Shown here piece by piece: positions 7,210 through 16,520 of a stretch of 33,795 nt of DNA. The position numbers and the translations under genes are program-made. The notes below the pieces were generated by a model. The model did not search any database and was not told the DNA's origin. It was given only the letters and a program-made list of their open reading frames with translations. Within the stretch, counting starts at the first letter, position 1, and every line of letters starts with the position of its first letter. Source of the DNA: Nitrosarchaeum sp. (lineage in GTDB: Archaea; Thermoproteota; Nitrososphaeria; Nitrososphaerales; Nitrosopumilaceae); assembly GCA_018334095.1 (NCBI GenBank), contig JAGXTE010000021.1, forward strand, positions 1-33,795. The letters run 5' to 3'.

Positions 7210-8889
7210 ATGAATTTTACAGTTGGAATAATTGCAGCAGTTGGTGTTTTAGTAGCAATCAGTTTATCTTTCATCGCAATGGATCCTGGATATATTGTAG
7301 AACCTGAAGCAAAACCTGTTGCATGTACTATGCAGTATGATCCAGTTTGTGGTGTTGACGGTATAACTTATGGTAATTCATGTATGTTAGGTGCAGCAAA
7401 TGCACAACTTGCGTATCCTGGTGAATGTGCAGTTCAAAAACCATTACAAGATGGATTCACTAGAATGGTATCTACACAGCATCCAGGAGTTGGACATGAA
7501 GCACATCAATCAGTTTCAGTCATTCCATTATCTGATAAAATCTACTCAGGTACATTACACTATGATGCATCAGAACCAATTCAGCTAATTGCTTTACATG
7601 GTCCACTAAAAGATGGCGAAGCTAAAGGACAACCAACTTGGACTCCGGATGGTACAACAAAATATGCATTGACATTTGTAACTCCAGATGATGCCATTGG
7701 AGAGTGGAAGTTTGCAGGCAATGCAGTTGCAATTCACACAAAAAATACAACGCCATTTACTGTTGATTACAAAGCAGATTTTGATAGTTCTATGTCTGAC
7801 ACTGTAATGTCTGGAACTATGGATTCAGTACAAGACCCTGGAATGGGACACGAATCCCACCAAATTGCAGTAATTATTGCTCCATCAAGTGATGTTTATT
7901 CTGGAATTCTTTCATACTCTGCATCAGAACCAATTCAGCTGATATCATTAAGAGGCCCAATAGGTCCTGATGAAAACCCAGAAAAAATTTGGACTGTAGA
8001 TGGTACGAATATTTTTGAGATGACATTTGTTGATCCTAAAAATGCAATGGGCTCTTGGGAGTTTGCAGGCAATGCACTTGCAATTCACACTAAAAACACT
8101 ACTCAATTTACAGTAAGTTACTCTCTTACTTCTGTGAAATCTCCTGGAATGGTATCTCCAGTTATGACAATGCCTGCTCTTCCAACAACTCATACAGTTT
8201 CAATTCCACAAGGTGTGTCATCTCCTGGATGTGAGACTAGTGATACTTGCTATCTGCCATATTCTTTAGAGATTAATGTTGGCGATACTGTCTCATGGAG
8301 TAATGATGATTCAGCAGCTCATACTGTGACTTCTGGAACTCCAGATGGAATTGATGGTGTATTTGATTCTGGATTGTTTATGTCTGGAACTACTTTTGAT
8401 TTTACTTTTGATAAAGCAGGAACATATCCTTACTTTTGTTTGGTTCATCCTTGGATGATTGGCCAAATTGGTGTGAATGAATTTGAAGAGGTGTATGTAA
8501 ATCCAGTTGAAGAACCTGTACCTGTTGAAGAACCAGCACCAGTTGAAGAACCAGTTACAGAACCAACTCCTGAACCAACAGAGAAACGTTCAGCACCAGT
8601 TGAAATTACAATGGCATTAGGGTCTAGTTCTCCTGGATGTGAAACTACAAATGAATGCTACCTTCCTTATACAGCTGAAATTTACTCTGGAGAGCCAGTA
8701 GTTTGGGTTAATGCTGATTCTGCAGCTCATACTGTAACTAGTGGAATAAATGCGGTACATGATGGATTATTTGATTCAGGTATGATAATACCAAAAGGAA
8801 CATGGGAAAATTTCTTTACTGATGCTGGTGAGTATGATTATTACTGTATGTTACATCCTTGGATGACAGGCAAAGTAATCGTACAGTAG
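7210..8889 (+). CDS. Membrane-anchored exoprotein: Kazal domain, two novel repeats, two blue-copper domains
   Basis: The 559-residue protein starts with an N-terminal membrane anchor ([20 protein letters not shown]). Then come a Kazal-like domain ([20 protein letters not shown] to YPGEC), two ~105-residue repeats ([15 protein letters not shown]...[14 protein letters not shown] and [15 protein letters not shown]...[14 protein letters not shown]), a plastocyanin-like domain, a Pro/Glu linker, and a second plastocyanin-like domain. Each cupredoxin has the type 1 copper ligands: His in [10 protein letters not shown] and the C-x2-H-x2-M group (CLVHPWM, CMLHPWM). It is probably an extracytoplasmic electron carrier or copper binder in the respiratory chain. 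A GTG at 7201, overlapping the HEAT gene, is an alternative start; ATG 7210 sits one base after that gene's stop. Confidence 0.85.
   Translation: MNFTVGIIAAVGVLVAISLSFIAMDPGYIVEPEAKPVACTMQYDPVCGVDGITYGNSCMLGAANAQLAYPGECAVQKPLQDGFTRMVSTQHPGVGHEAHQSVSVIPLSDKIYSGTLHYDASEPIQLIALHGPLKDGEAKGQPTWTPDGTTKYALTFVTPDDAIGEWKFAGNAVAIHTKNTTPFTVDYKADFDSSMSDTVMSGTMDSVQDPGMGHESHQIAVIIAPSSDVYSGILSYSASEPIQLISLRGPIGPDENPEKIWTVDGTNIFEMTFVDPKNAMGSWEFAGNALAIHTKNTTQFTVSYSLTSVKSPGMVSPVMTMPALPTTHTVSIPQGVSSPGCETSDTCYLPYSLEINVGDTVSWSNDDSAAHTVTSGTPDGIDGVFDSGLFMSGTTFDFTFDKAGTYPYFCLVHPWMIGQIGVNEFEEVYVNPVEEPVPVEEPAPVEEPVTEPTPEPTEKRSAPVEITMALGSSSPGCETTNECYLPYTAEIYSGEPVVWVNADSAAHTVTSGINAVHDGLFDSGMIIPKGTWENFFTDAGEYDYYCMLHPWMTGKVIVQ
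8505..8582 (+). repeat. Pro/Glu/Val linker repeat between cupredoxin domains
   Basis: Near-identical units of the form GTTGAAGAACC(A/T)G occur three times, encoding (P)VEEP repeats and then TEPTPEPTE. They form a flexible spacer between the two blue-copper domains. Such repeats are prone to length change by slippage. Confidence 0.7.
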
Positions 8890-8946
8890 ATTTTTGCTGT
8901 AAATATTGTAAACATACAATTGTTCTATTTCAACTATGAATTGTAG

Positions 8947-9099
8947 ATGGAATCACTTGTTGTTAGATGCAGGAATTGTAAAGTGAGATTTTCTATTCCT
9001 GAAATGGGGCCGTGTTCTGATTTAGAGTATGAAAAATATCTCAAAGATTCTGGTGTTTCTTGCAAGTGTGGGAATAAGGATTGGGAATTGTTAGATTGA
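8947..9099 (+). CDS. Small zinc-ribbon protein (50 residues)
   Basis: ATG at 8947 opens 50 residues with two Cys pairs, RCRNCKVRF at the N-terminus and SCKCGNKDW near the end, plus a single Cys in GPCSDLEYEK. The C-x2-C...C-x-C arrangement suggests a small zinc ribbon, hence a nucleic-acid or protein contact role. It lies alone between the cupredoxin gene and the convergent rad50. No family name can be given. Confidence 0.6.
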   Translation: MESLVVRCRNCKVRFSIPEMGPCSDLEYEKYLKDSGVSCKCGNKDWELLD

Positions 9100-9134
9100 A
9101 CTTTATTTATTATGTATTTGAAATGTTAATTTCA

Positions 9135-11213
9135 TTATAGTGCAATTACTTTGCTACCTTGTTCAGTAGTTTCAAATTTGTATATCTTTTCTACATTCGA
9201 ATCTTCAAATATTTCTGAATCATGAGTAATTATGATAAATTGCATTGGTTTTCCAATATTAGTGATGTCTGATAATTGTGATAATACTCCTACAAGAGCT
9301 TTTTTACGCTCCGCATCAAGATGTGTGGTAGGCTCATCCAGAACCATTAGATTGAGATTTGACGCTCCAAGTAAACTTGCCATGCCAAGTCTCAGCGCAA
9401 GTGCAACACTAACTTGCTCACCACCACTGAGAGATTCAATATCCAAAACTTCAATTTTAGAATAACATGATATGGATATGTCTCTAGTTTTTTCTGAAAG
9501 TAATATTCTTTGAATTTTTGTATTTAGCAGTGTAAGATATTCTGAAGATTTTATTGATATAGTGTTTAGTGCCCATGATCTTAAGCTCATTGCTACTGGA
9601 CCATCTCTACTGAATATGTTAACTTGAATTGTATCTAATTTCTCTACGTATTTTTTAACGATTTTAAGATCTGAAACTATGTCTTGCAATATTTTTATTT
9701 GTTCATTATATTTTGTAATTTTCTGTGCTACTGCACCAATCTGTTGATCTATTTGTGAAAGTTCATTTTGTTTCGCATCTATTGTTTTTTTAAGATTTAG
9801 AAATTCATTTTGACTAAATCCTTTTGTTTCTTGTTCTAATTTTATAATGTTTTCAAAAATCATTTTAGCATGTGAATCAATTTGAGATATTTCTAATAAA
9901 TTCACGTTGTTAGAAATCGGGATGTTTTGAACACTATTTTTCTTTAATTTTATTTCATCCTTGATTTTTCTCAAATCCTCTTGATCTTTGATAGAATGTG
10001 CTCTTAATGTTGCTTCGGCATCTCTTGCATTTTGTAATTTTTGAGAAAATTCAATTCTTTTTTGATTGTATGTGATACGTTCTTTTTCTACTGAAATTAT
10101 TTGCTCATTAATATCTGATATCTCTTGAATCAAATGTTCTTTTTGAAATAATGGATTAAGTTTTTCAACTTTCGAGTCACAAACTGGGCATTTATTATCT
10201 TTTAATTGGATCTTTTCAGCAAGAGCCTGTTTTTCCTTAAGCGATGCAATCTGACTACTCAAATCTTGAATTCGTTTTTGATTTTCTTCAACTGCTAATT
10301 CTATTCGTTCCATTTTTGATTCTAGGTCTTTTTTCATGTTAACATGTTCGAAACAACCCTCACAATCATGTATTTTGTGCTCTTTTTCGGCTATCTCTTG
10401 TTGGATTTCTTGTATTGCTGTTTTTGCATAAACTTGTAATTCTTTTTTTCTTAACTCTAATTGATTAATTTTGTCAATTTTTGGAGTTTCTGTTTCCAAT
10501 TTTTCTCTAAGATCTGAAATCTCTTTTTGTAATTCTATTTGTTTTTCTTTTAGCTGTTCCTTCTGCGGTTTTGATTCTTCAAGTTCTAAGTTATATTTTT
10601 GCAGATCTCGTAATAAAATATCTATATGTGTGTCGTCATAACCTGTATCATTTCTTACCTTTTCACGAAAATTTTTGGTAATAATTTTCATAGTTTCTGA
10701 TGCAATATCTAACTTATCAATTCCGATTATGGCGTTAAGTAATTCCTTGAATTCTTTTGGCTTTGCTTTAATTATTGCATTTAACTCGCCTTGCTGCACA
10801 ATCGATGCAATTTTTAATTTCTCAAAACCTAATCCGATAGTTTTTTCAATTTCAGATGTCATAGATTCACCGAATTGTTTTCTTTCACCAGCTGCAATTT
10901 CTAAAAATTCACCGTTGATTTTTTCAGAAAACTTTGCAGCTAGCCCCCCTTTGTTGTCTATTTTTCTTACTGCTTGATACTGCTTTCCATTTATGTTGAA
11001 TTCTACTTTGGCATACCCTTGATTGGCTCCTCTTTTTATCAGTCCTTTATTTGATTTTCTGGTATGTTGTCCAAATAATGCAAATGTGATTGCATCTATA
11101 ATGCTTGATTTTCCTGCACCGTTTTGTCCTACAAATACTGTTACACCATTTCCAAATTCTAAATTTGTTTCAAAATGAGATAAAAAATCTCCTAATTCAA
11201 TTTTTGTTATCAT
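9135..11213 (-). CDS. rad50: DNA double-strand break repair ATPase Rad50
   Basis: This is an SMC-like ATPase which, with Mre11, tethers and processes broken DNA ends. The 692 residues show Walker A GQNGAGKSS at ~29-37, a long coiled coil rich in Glu/Lys/Ile, the zinc hook CPVC at ~341 in its middle, a return coiled coil, then the ABC signature LSGGEQVSVALALRLG, Walker B LMVLDEPTTHLD and the switch His in IIITHD. The ATG at 11213 gives the usual family start (MITKIELGDFLSHFETNL); an ATG 36 bases upstream adds only a basic, unrelated stretch. The start overlaps the end of mre11 by 17 bases. It is the last gene of a four-gene operon. At ~700 residues it is shorter than typical archaeal Rad50 (about 850-900), mainly through shorter coiled coils. 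Confidence 0.93.
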   Translation of the reverse strand: MITKIELGDFLSHFETNLEFGNGVTVFVGQNGAGKSSIIDAITFALFGQHTRKSNKGLIKRGANQGYAKVEFNINGKQYQAVRKIDNKGGLAAKFSEKINGEFLEIAAGERKQFGESMTSEIEKTIGLGFEKLKIASIVQQGELNAIIKAKPKEFKELLNAIIGIDKLDIASETMKIITKNFREKVRNDTGYDDTHIDILLRDLQKYNLELEESKPQKEQLKEKQIELQKEISDLREKLETETPKIDKINQLELRKKELQVYAKTAIQEIQQEIAEKEHKIHDCEGCFEHVNMKKDLESKMERIELAVEENQKRIQDLSSQIASLKEKQALAEKIQLKDNKCPVCDSKVEKLNPLFQKEHLIQEISDINEQIISVEKERITYNQKRIEFSQKLQNARDAEATLRAHSIKDQEDLRKIKDEIKLKKNSVQNIPISNNVNLLEISQIDSHAKMIFENIIKLEQETKGFSQNEFLNLKKTIDAKQNELSQIDQQIGAVAQKITKYNEQIKILQDIVSDLKIVKKYVEKLDTIQVNIFSRDGPVAMSLRSWALNTISIKSSEYLTLLNTKIQRILLSEKTRDISISCYSKIEVLDIESLSGGEQVSVALALRLGMASLLGASNLNLMVLDEPTTHLDAERKKALVGVLSQLSDITNIGKPMQFIIITHDSEIFEDSNVEKIYKFETTEQGSKVIAL

Positions 11214-12351
11214 GCTGTGCCTCCTTTTTGAATTTCTCATAATTCTCAATTATGATCTGGGTTGCTTCTTTGGTTTGTCCTGAAGCTAGTAGTGGGAGTA
11301 ATTCTTTAATTGCAAAATTTGCAATTTGTTCTGAACCAATTGCATTAGTTGATAATCTGAGCATTTCGTCATCTATCGTGCTTGGTCTTTCTAGAAATAC
11401 TGAAGAATCTGATGCTTCCTTTGAAATAATTCTCCAAAAACATCTTAATGTAAGTGAATTTAGCCGTGAAATCTGTGCTTGTATTTGATCCGTTTCAATA
11501 TCTTCACCATGAATTTTTATCTCTACGATGGGTTTTCTTTCAATAATCTCAATTTTTCTAGAAATTTCATCTACTGATTTTGTTAATTCATTATACTCAG
11601 TTTTAAATGAAAATTGTTCTCTAGTATCTAATTCTATCCAATTAGGTTTTACTTGATTATCTGATATGTCTACTTCAAAAAATCCTTTTTTTGATTCTTT
11701 TATTCCTTCACTTGTTGTGAGCTCAATAGAACCCGGATATGCAATTGGCCCATTAAGGTGATTGAATTGCTTTATGTCATGATCATGTAGATGGCCCATT
11801 GCATAATATGTAAAATTTTTTGGTAAATCTGTAGATTGTAATTCTCCTGCAAACTTGTTAAATTCTGTAATCCCTTGATGCATTACCAAAATTTTGTGTC
11901 CGTTATGTTTACCTGCAATTTCATCTACAATTCTAAATTTCTCTTCAAACTGAGAAATCTCAGCTTTTCTTATTTTGTCAAATCCTACTAGTAAAACTCC
12001 TTTATAATTAATTGGAACCCCTTGTCCTATGTATTTAGAAAATTCTAAATTATGATAAACGTATGGAATCGGTGTTGTTCGAATTCGACTTATGTCATGT
12101 TCTCCTAAAATGAAAAATGAGTCTATATTGTTTTTCTTTAACCGTTTTAATGCATTTGCCATTTGAACTATTGCTGTCCCATTTGGATTTGGAACATGAA
12201 AAATATCCCCTGCAAATATTATAAAGTCTACTTTATCTTTAATTGAAATGTCTATTGCTTGATTAAAAACATAATACACATCTTGCTCTCGTTCCTCTGA
12301 ACCATACTGTACTAATCCCAAATGTGTATCTGAAATATGTGAAAATAGCAT
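11197..12351 (-). CDS. mre11: DNA double-strand break repair nuclease Mre11
   Basis: This is a metallophosphoesterase nuclease that trims DNA ends with Rad50. In 384 residues the phosphoesterase motifs appear in order: SDTHLG (Asp8, His10), FAGDIFH (Asp49), LGEHD (83-86), VMHQG, and GHLHDHD. In characterised Mre11 the third motif is GNHD, where the Asn helps hold the two metals; here that position is Glu84. His85 is kept. The C-terminal ~100 residues are the helical Rad50-binding part. The ATG follows the herA stop with no gap, and the 3' end overlaps rad50 by 17 bases, so all are translated from one message. Confidence 0.92.
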   Translation of the reverse strand: MLFSHISDTHLGLVQYGSEEREQDVYYVFNQAIDISIKDKVDFIIFAGDIFHVPNPNGTAIVQMANALKRLKKNNIDSFFILGEHDISRIRTTPIPYVYHNLEFSKYIGQGVPINYKGVLLVGFDKIRKAEISQFEEKFRIVDEIAGKHNGHKILVMHQGITEFNKFAGELQSTDLPKNFTYYAMGHLHDHDIKQFNHLNGPIAYPGSIELTTSEGIKESKKGFFEVDISDNQVKPNWIELDTREQFSFKTEYNELTKSVDEISRKIEIIERKPIVEIKIHGEDIETDQIQAQISRLNSLTLRCFWRIISKEASDSSVFLERPSTIDDEMLRLSTNAIGSEQIANFAIKELLPLLASGQTKEATQIIIENYEKFKKEAQHDNKN

Positions 12352-13884
12352 TTAATCTAACAACAAATCTTTTTGAACAAGTCCCTGTGTTGACTCCACT
12401 GCAATCCCATTCATTTTTTCTGCATTTGCCCATGCGTTGACTGCACTTTGATCTGCGCCCATGATTTTTTCTTTTACCTCTTCTACATGGACTAGTGATG
12501 GTAAATTGGTCCACTGTCCTACTAGTACTGCATCACCTACGTTCAAAGATGTTAATTGAGCAATTAATTCACGGCTAGTAGATTCAGTAGCAGCTGCAAT
12601 TTGGCGTTGGTCATCCTCCTGAATAATCTTCATTATGGCAAAAGAGCCTAATTGACTGAGAACATTAAGATCTACACTTCGTGGTCGTTGTGATACTATT
12701 CCAAGGCCTAATCCAAACTTTCTTCCTTCTCGTGCAATTTTGGCTGCCCAGTACTTTGCACTAGTATCGTGATCCTTTGGAATGAACACATGTGCTTCTT
12801 CGATTATTACAAAAATTGGTGAATTAAATTTGTAATTTCTTTCTCTTTTTGATCTTCCATGTTTTACTATGCTGGCATCTTTTCTATCTTTGAGTAACTG
12901 TTGTAAATAAAATGCGAGTGCAACATTAGCTTGTTTTTCAGATAATTCTGAAATATTTAGAATATTTGTACGTCCTTCTTTAATGAAACTTATTGGATCC
13001 CCCATATCTGGATCTAAAATATCTTCAAATCTTCTTTGAGCTTCTTCTATTATGTCTTGTACTCTATATGCCGATGTTCTGATTTCTTTTATTTTTTTAT
13101 CTTCTGAATTTACAATAAACTCTACTTCTGTTTCTAGCTTTTTCCAAAACTCTTTTGATTCTTTAACCTGTTTTGTAAATGCCATTCTAAGCACTCTTTG
13201 TTGAACATTAGCCCCATCTCTAATTTCTAATACTTCTGATAATTGATCTGCATCTAATAATCTGGGATTTATTTTTGCATCGATTACATTTATTCTTGGA
13301 ATGTTTAGTGCTGTATAGTCATTATGATAATCAAAAATTATTACAGTTCCTTTTAGTTTTCCAATTTGTTTTGTAATTAGAGAAACAAGATTGCTTTTCC
13401 CCATTCCTGTCATTGCTAATATCCCTAGATGTCTTGAAACAATTTTATCGAGATTGATTTTTGCTTCAATTGTTTTTTCTCTTAATAAATTTCCTATTTT
13501 GACCCATCCATCTTTTTGTGGGCTAAAAATAGTCTCTAGATCTTCTTTTGTAGGTTGAGATATCGGTGTTCCCGGTATTGGTGGTACGGCAGGTATTATT
13601 GATTGTCCCCTACGTAAATTTTCTAAAAATCCTAAAATTCCAATATGTGCGGTGTATGTTTTATCTCTCTTGTTTATTTCTGCGATCTCTGTACTCTCAA
13701 ACGCTTCGTCAAAATTTTTGACATCTGCAAATGCAGCACTTGACACAGATGATTTTTCAACTAATCCCAGAATTTCTCCTTCATCTGAATCAATTTTAAT
13801 ATATTCGCCAACAGAAAGCGGTCTTGATGTAATAGCTGTTACAAATGTGGGTTTTGATTCTCCTATTACAAAACCAGTGTTCAA
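12352..13884 (-). CDS. herA: DNA double-strand break repair helicase HerA
   Basis: HerA is a hexameric FtsK/HerA-type ATPase that drives DNA through the NurA nuclease during end resection. The 510 residues have an N-terminal beta-barrel (HAS) domain (~1-90), Walker A MTGMGKSN at ~158-165, the FDYHNDY motif, Walker B FVIIEEAHVF and the sensor region GIVSQRPRSVD. The start is a TTG whose last two bases are shared with the TGA stop of nurA (four-base overlap TTGA), a tight coupling. The stop codon touches the ATG of mre11. Length and motifs match archaeal HerA. Confidence 0.93.
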   Translation of the reverse strand: MNTGFVIGESKPTFVTAITSRPLSVGEYIKIDSDEGEILGLVEKSSVSSAAFADVKNFDEAFESTEIAEINKRDKTYTAHIGILGFLENLRRGQSIIPAVPPIPGTPISQPTKEDLETIFSPQKDGWVKIGNLLREKTIEAKINLDKIVSRHLGILAMTGMGKSNLVSLITKQIGKLKGTVIIFDYHNDYTALNIPRINVIDAKINPRLLDADQLSEVLEIRDGANVQQRVLRMAFTKQVKESKEFWKKLETEVEFIVNSEDKKIKEIRTSAYRVQDIIEEAQRRFEDILDPDMGDPISFIKEGRTNILNISELSEKQANVALAFYLQQLLKDRKDASIVKHGRSKRERNYKFNSPIFVIIEEAHVFIPKDHDTSAKYWAAKIAREGRKFGLGLGIVSQRPRSVDLNVLSQLGSFAIMKIIQEDDQRQIAAATESTSRELIAQLTSLNVGDAVLVGQWTNLPSLVHVEEVKEKIMGADQSAVNAWANAEKMNGIAVESTQGLVQKDLLLD

Positions 13885-14717
13885 CTTAAAACCTCACGTG
13901 AACCAATTTCATTACTCAATCCTAACAAGCTAACCATTTTTGCAAGTTCTTTGTCAGATATTTTACAGTTGTTATGTGCCAACTTCAATGCATATGGATA
14001 TCCTCCAACACTACTTTTGTATAGTTTATTCATTATTGATTTTATTTCACTATCATCTCTATTTCCGCCTAAAAATTCAAGCTTTATGATTGGTGTTGAA
14101 TCACTTAACCTCACAAATGTCGAAGAAATTACTTTATCTACCCCGTATTTCTTTTCAACAAATATCTTGCTAAATCCTGCCCCTTTTGTAATGTGATTAT
14201 AATAAAAAATATCTCCTGCTAACGAACCTAAATTCTCAAATTGTTTTTTTGTATTAGATGTCTTTGCAATGAAAATTACATTATCTCTTTTTTTTATTGT
14301 TTTTACAACCATTGCATCAAGCGATGATTGTCTTGTCATAAATTGTGAATGAAGCGATCCATCCATTAATACCAAATCTGCTAAATCAACAGTTTTTTCA
14401 CACGCTTCAATTTCCATTTTACTTGCAATTTTAGAAAGATCTATATCAGAACCTAATCCTGAATCATGTAAATCCACCAATACTTCCCCATTCGATTTAA
14501 TTGATACTGCAGTTGTTGCCCAAAGTTCAATTCCTTGAAATCTTGTATTGTTAAAACTACTGTCTATGCCAGCAGTAACCACATCTTGTTTAGTAGGCAT
14601 AAATTCTACCCAATTTTGCTTTGCTTTTTGTAAAATCTGTTCAAATTTAGGTCCTTTTAGAATGGATAGCATTTTCTCTCTATTGATGATGGCATCTTTG
14701 TATACTGTATTTAGCAC
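13881..14717 (-). CDS. nurA: DNA end-resection 5'-3' nuclease NurA
   Basis: NurA is a toroidal dimeric nuclease that works with HerA and the Mre11-Rad50 complex to make 3' single strands. The 278 residues hold the metal-binding motifs GIDSSFN (~50) and VLMDGSLHSQF (~118), and a C-terminal YPYALKLAHNNCKIS block typical of NurA domains. The start is GTG at 14717; a TATA-like TTTTATTC (minus strand, 14738-14747) is ~26 bases upstream, so the operon mRNA is probably leaderless. It is the first gene of nurA-herA-mre11-rad50. Confidence 0.9.
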   Translation of the reverse strand: MLNTVYKDAIINREKMLSILKGPKFEQILQKAKQNWVEFMPTKQDVVTAGIDSSFNNTRFQGIELWATTAVSIKSNGEVLVDLHDSGLGSDIDLSKIASKMEIEACEKTVDLADLVLMDGSLHSQFMTRQSSLDAMVVKTIKKRDNVIFIAKTSNTKKQFENLGSLAGDIFYYNHITKGAGFSKIFVEKKYGVDKVISSTFVRLSDSTPIIKLEFLGGNRDDSEIKSIMNKLYKSSVGGYPYALKLAHNNCKISDKELAKMVSLLGLSNEIGSREVLS

Positions 14718-14791
14718 AACAATACTTTGTTGGTTCGAATAAAATCTTTAGGTTATGTTATTCATTCACCTATGTGATGCTTAAGTTAAAC

Positions 14792-15829
14792 TCAACCAAT
14801 TCTGCCTTTTAGAACTATTTTTTCACTCGAGCCTGATGGAGTTGAATTATCGATGTATCTAATTTCATATTCATCCCCAATGTGAATCGTTTTACCATCT
14901 AGAGTTCTTGGAATTTTTATTTTCACTTCAAAGACACCAGTATTATCCCCCGTCTCTATTAGAGAATTGGAATTTGCATCAAAACTAGGATTTGACAAAC
15001 TAGTTCTAATTCCTCCTTCTCCTCTGAACTCAAATAGACTCAAAGATATGAGGTCTCTATCTCTAGAATCTAAATTTGCATCTGGCTCATAGATTCGAAA
15101 AGTAAATTCATGACCTATTCTGGAACCGCCACCTACAGTTTCTACATTTGCATATGATTTTGACAATGTAACTGGTGTTTCTATTTCACGTTTATCTCCT
15201 GAATAATCTGATGCATCCAAATATTTTATCAAGACAACATCGTTTTGACTCAAAGGCCTTCCATTAATGGTATCAGGTAATTGTAACTTTACATAAAACT
15301 CTCCAGTATCAGGCCCCGTTTCAATCATAGTTGAAGGGCCATCAATTGAAACTCCATTAATTGTAAATTCAAACAATCCTGCAGTAGATACAGTCTCTAC
15401 TGCTCTATGAGCTAAATTCAAGTCATCATCTTGAATGTAAAAATTAATCACACTACCAACTGATGCTGGAATGACTCTAACACTTTCCTGTTTTTTTATT
15501 GGCGCTGTAGTATTTTCTAGATCTTTTATGGAAACATCTGAATTTGTAGTGACTTGAGCTGCTCTAACTTCAATTTTTCCTAAACCACGTTTTTCTAATC
15601 TATCTGCAGTTTCCTCGCTGACACATGCTGGAGACCCATTATTTCTAATCACTAAGGAAAAACCATCTTTGCAAGAAATATCCTCTACAGAAACACCTCT
15701 TTTCATCTGCTTTCTTGGAGATTCTGCGTCTACGCTAGTGAAACTCCCTACAATTCCAACAGATAATATCAAAAATAAGGCAATTCCAAATGATACATTT
15801 GTACCAAAACTCATAATTTTATTATTCAT
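14792..15829 (-). CDS. Secreted surface protein with two S-layer-like repeat domains
   Basis: No enzyme motif is seen. The 345-residue product has a signal peptide (~1-35, FGIALFLILSVGIVGSFTSVDA), a short cysteine unit (DISCKDGFSLVIRNNGSPAC, continuing SEETADRLEKRGLG), and two ~105-residue beta domains with the same design. Each has an Asp-rich entry (IQDDDLNL / YEPDANLDSRDRD), the phrase ETG.(D/N)TG.F.VK..(L/I)P, then a VLIKY / YEIRY strand. The ETG-TGxF phrase recurs, from memory, in large thaumarchaeal cell-surface proteins. It is likely part of, or attached to, the cell envelope; no C-terminal anchor is present. Single gene, divergent from the PEFG-CTERM protein. Confidence 0.7.
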   Translation of the reverse strand: MNNKIMSFGTNVSFGIALFLILSVGIVGSFTSVDAESPRKQMKRGVSVEDISCKDGFSLVIRNNGSPACVSEETADRLEKRGLGKIEVRAAQVTTNSDVSIKDLENTTAPIKKQESVRVIPASVGSVINFYIQDDDLNLAHRAVETVSTAGLFEFTINGVSIDGPSTMIETGPDTGEFYVKLQLPDTINGRPLSQNDVVLIKYLDASDYSGDKREIETPVTLSKSYANVETVGGGSRIGHEFTFRIYEPDANLDSRDRDLISLSLFEFRGEGGIRTSLSNPSFDANSNSLIETGDNTGVFEVKIKIPRTLDGKTIHIGDEYEIRYIDNSTPSGSSEKIVLKGRIG

Positions 15830-15929
15830 TTTTTACCATAAATAGATTGATGATAAATCATACTGGTTCCAAATTATCGACTCTGATAATCTGAGAATTA
15901 ATTATATTTAATAAAATTAATTTTTCACT

Positions 15930-16502
15930 GTGAAATTTATTTTTGTCTCTGTTCTTGTATTGACGTTGATTCCAACTAGTTTTGCTTTTGGCAGTCATGT
16001 CATTGATGATATGGATGCATTTGCCCAGTATCTGGATATCACTCAAATTTCCTCTGAAAAATATGTTCTAACAATTGATGATGAGACATATGATATTCAT
16101 TATGGGTATCATGGTAGTTTTGAAGTCAATTTAGAAAAATCAGAAGAATATCCAAAATTATCTTCTATGGAAATAGTTCCTGAAAGAAAGTCAATCCAAA
16201 TTACTATGGAGAGTGTCCCTTCAACTAGTATTTTTTGGCTACGACTACCACTAGATGTAATTTCTGCTGAAGGTGCACAATACAAACTAACAATTGATGG
16301 TGTAGATACACAATACGACCTAATCAAATATCCTGATAACTATGCATTGGGAATGATGATTCCAAAGGATGCAAAAAATGTTGAAATTATTGGAACATAT
16401 GTTGTTCCTGAATTTGGAATGTTGCCAATTATGCTTTTAGGAATTATTCTTGCTAGTACAGTTTACCTTGCTAGAAAATCTTCTGTTATCTCAAGACTAT
16501 AA
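15930..16502 (+). CDS. PEFG-CTERM exported protein with EIIG-type beta domain
   Basis: The start GTG at 15930 is ~25 bases after the TATA element TATATTTAATA (15903-15913), indicating a leaderless mRNA. The 190-residue product has a signal peptide (KFIFVSVLVLTLIPTSFAFG), a beta-rich domain of ~110 residues running from YVLTIDDETYDIHYGYHG to KNVEIIGTYV, and the tail VVPEFGMLPIMLLGIILAST with a basic end. PEFG plus a hydrophobic helix and Arg/Lys is the thaumarchaeal PEFG-CTERM sorting signal, presumed to be recognised by an archaeosortase-type enzyme that transfers the protein to the surface. No such enzyme is in this window. The exodomain resembles those of the proteins at 1742 and 4388. Confidence 0.78.
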   Translation: MKFIFVSVLVLTLIPTSFAFGSHVIDDMDAFAQYLDITQISSEKYVLTIDDETYDIHYGYHGSFEVNLEKSEEYPKLSSMEIVPERKSIQITMESVPSTSIFWLRLPLDVISAEGAQYKLTIDGVDTQYDLIKYPDNYALGMMIPKDAKNVEIIGTYVVPEFGMLPIMLLGIILASTVYLARKSSVISRL

Positions 16503-16520
16503 TTAATTAAGTGATAATTC

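Noticed and set aside
8505..8582. Short direct repeats as a CRISPR remnant
   Set aside because: The units are in-frame codon repeats (VEEP) in a linker with no unique spacers.
15858..16046. 62-codon minus-strand frame overlapping the PEFG-CTERM gene start
   Set aside because: It covers the signal-peptide coding region and promoter of the real gene and has no recognisable features.
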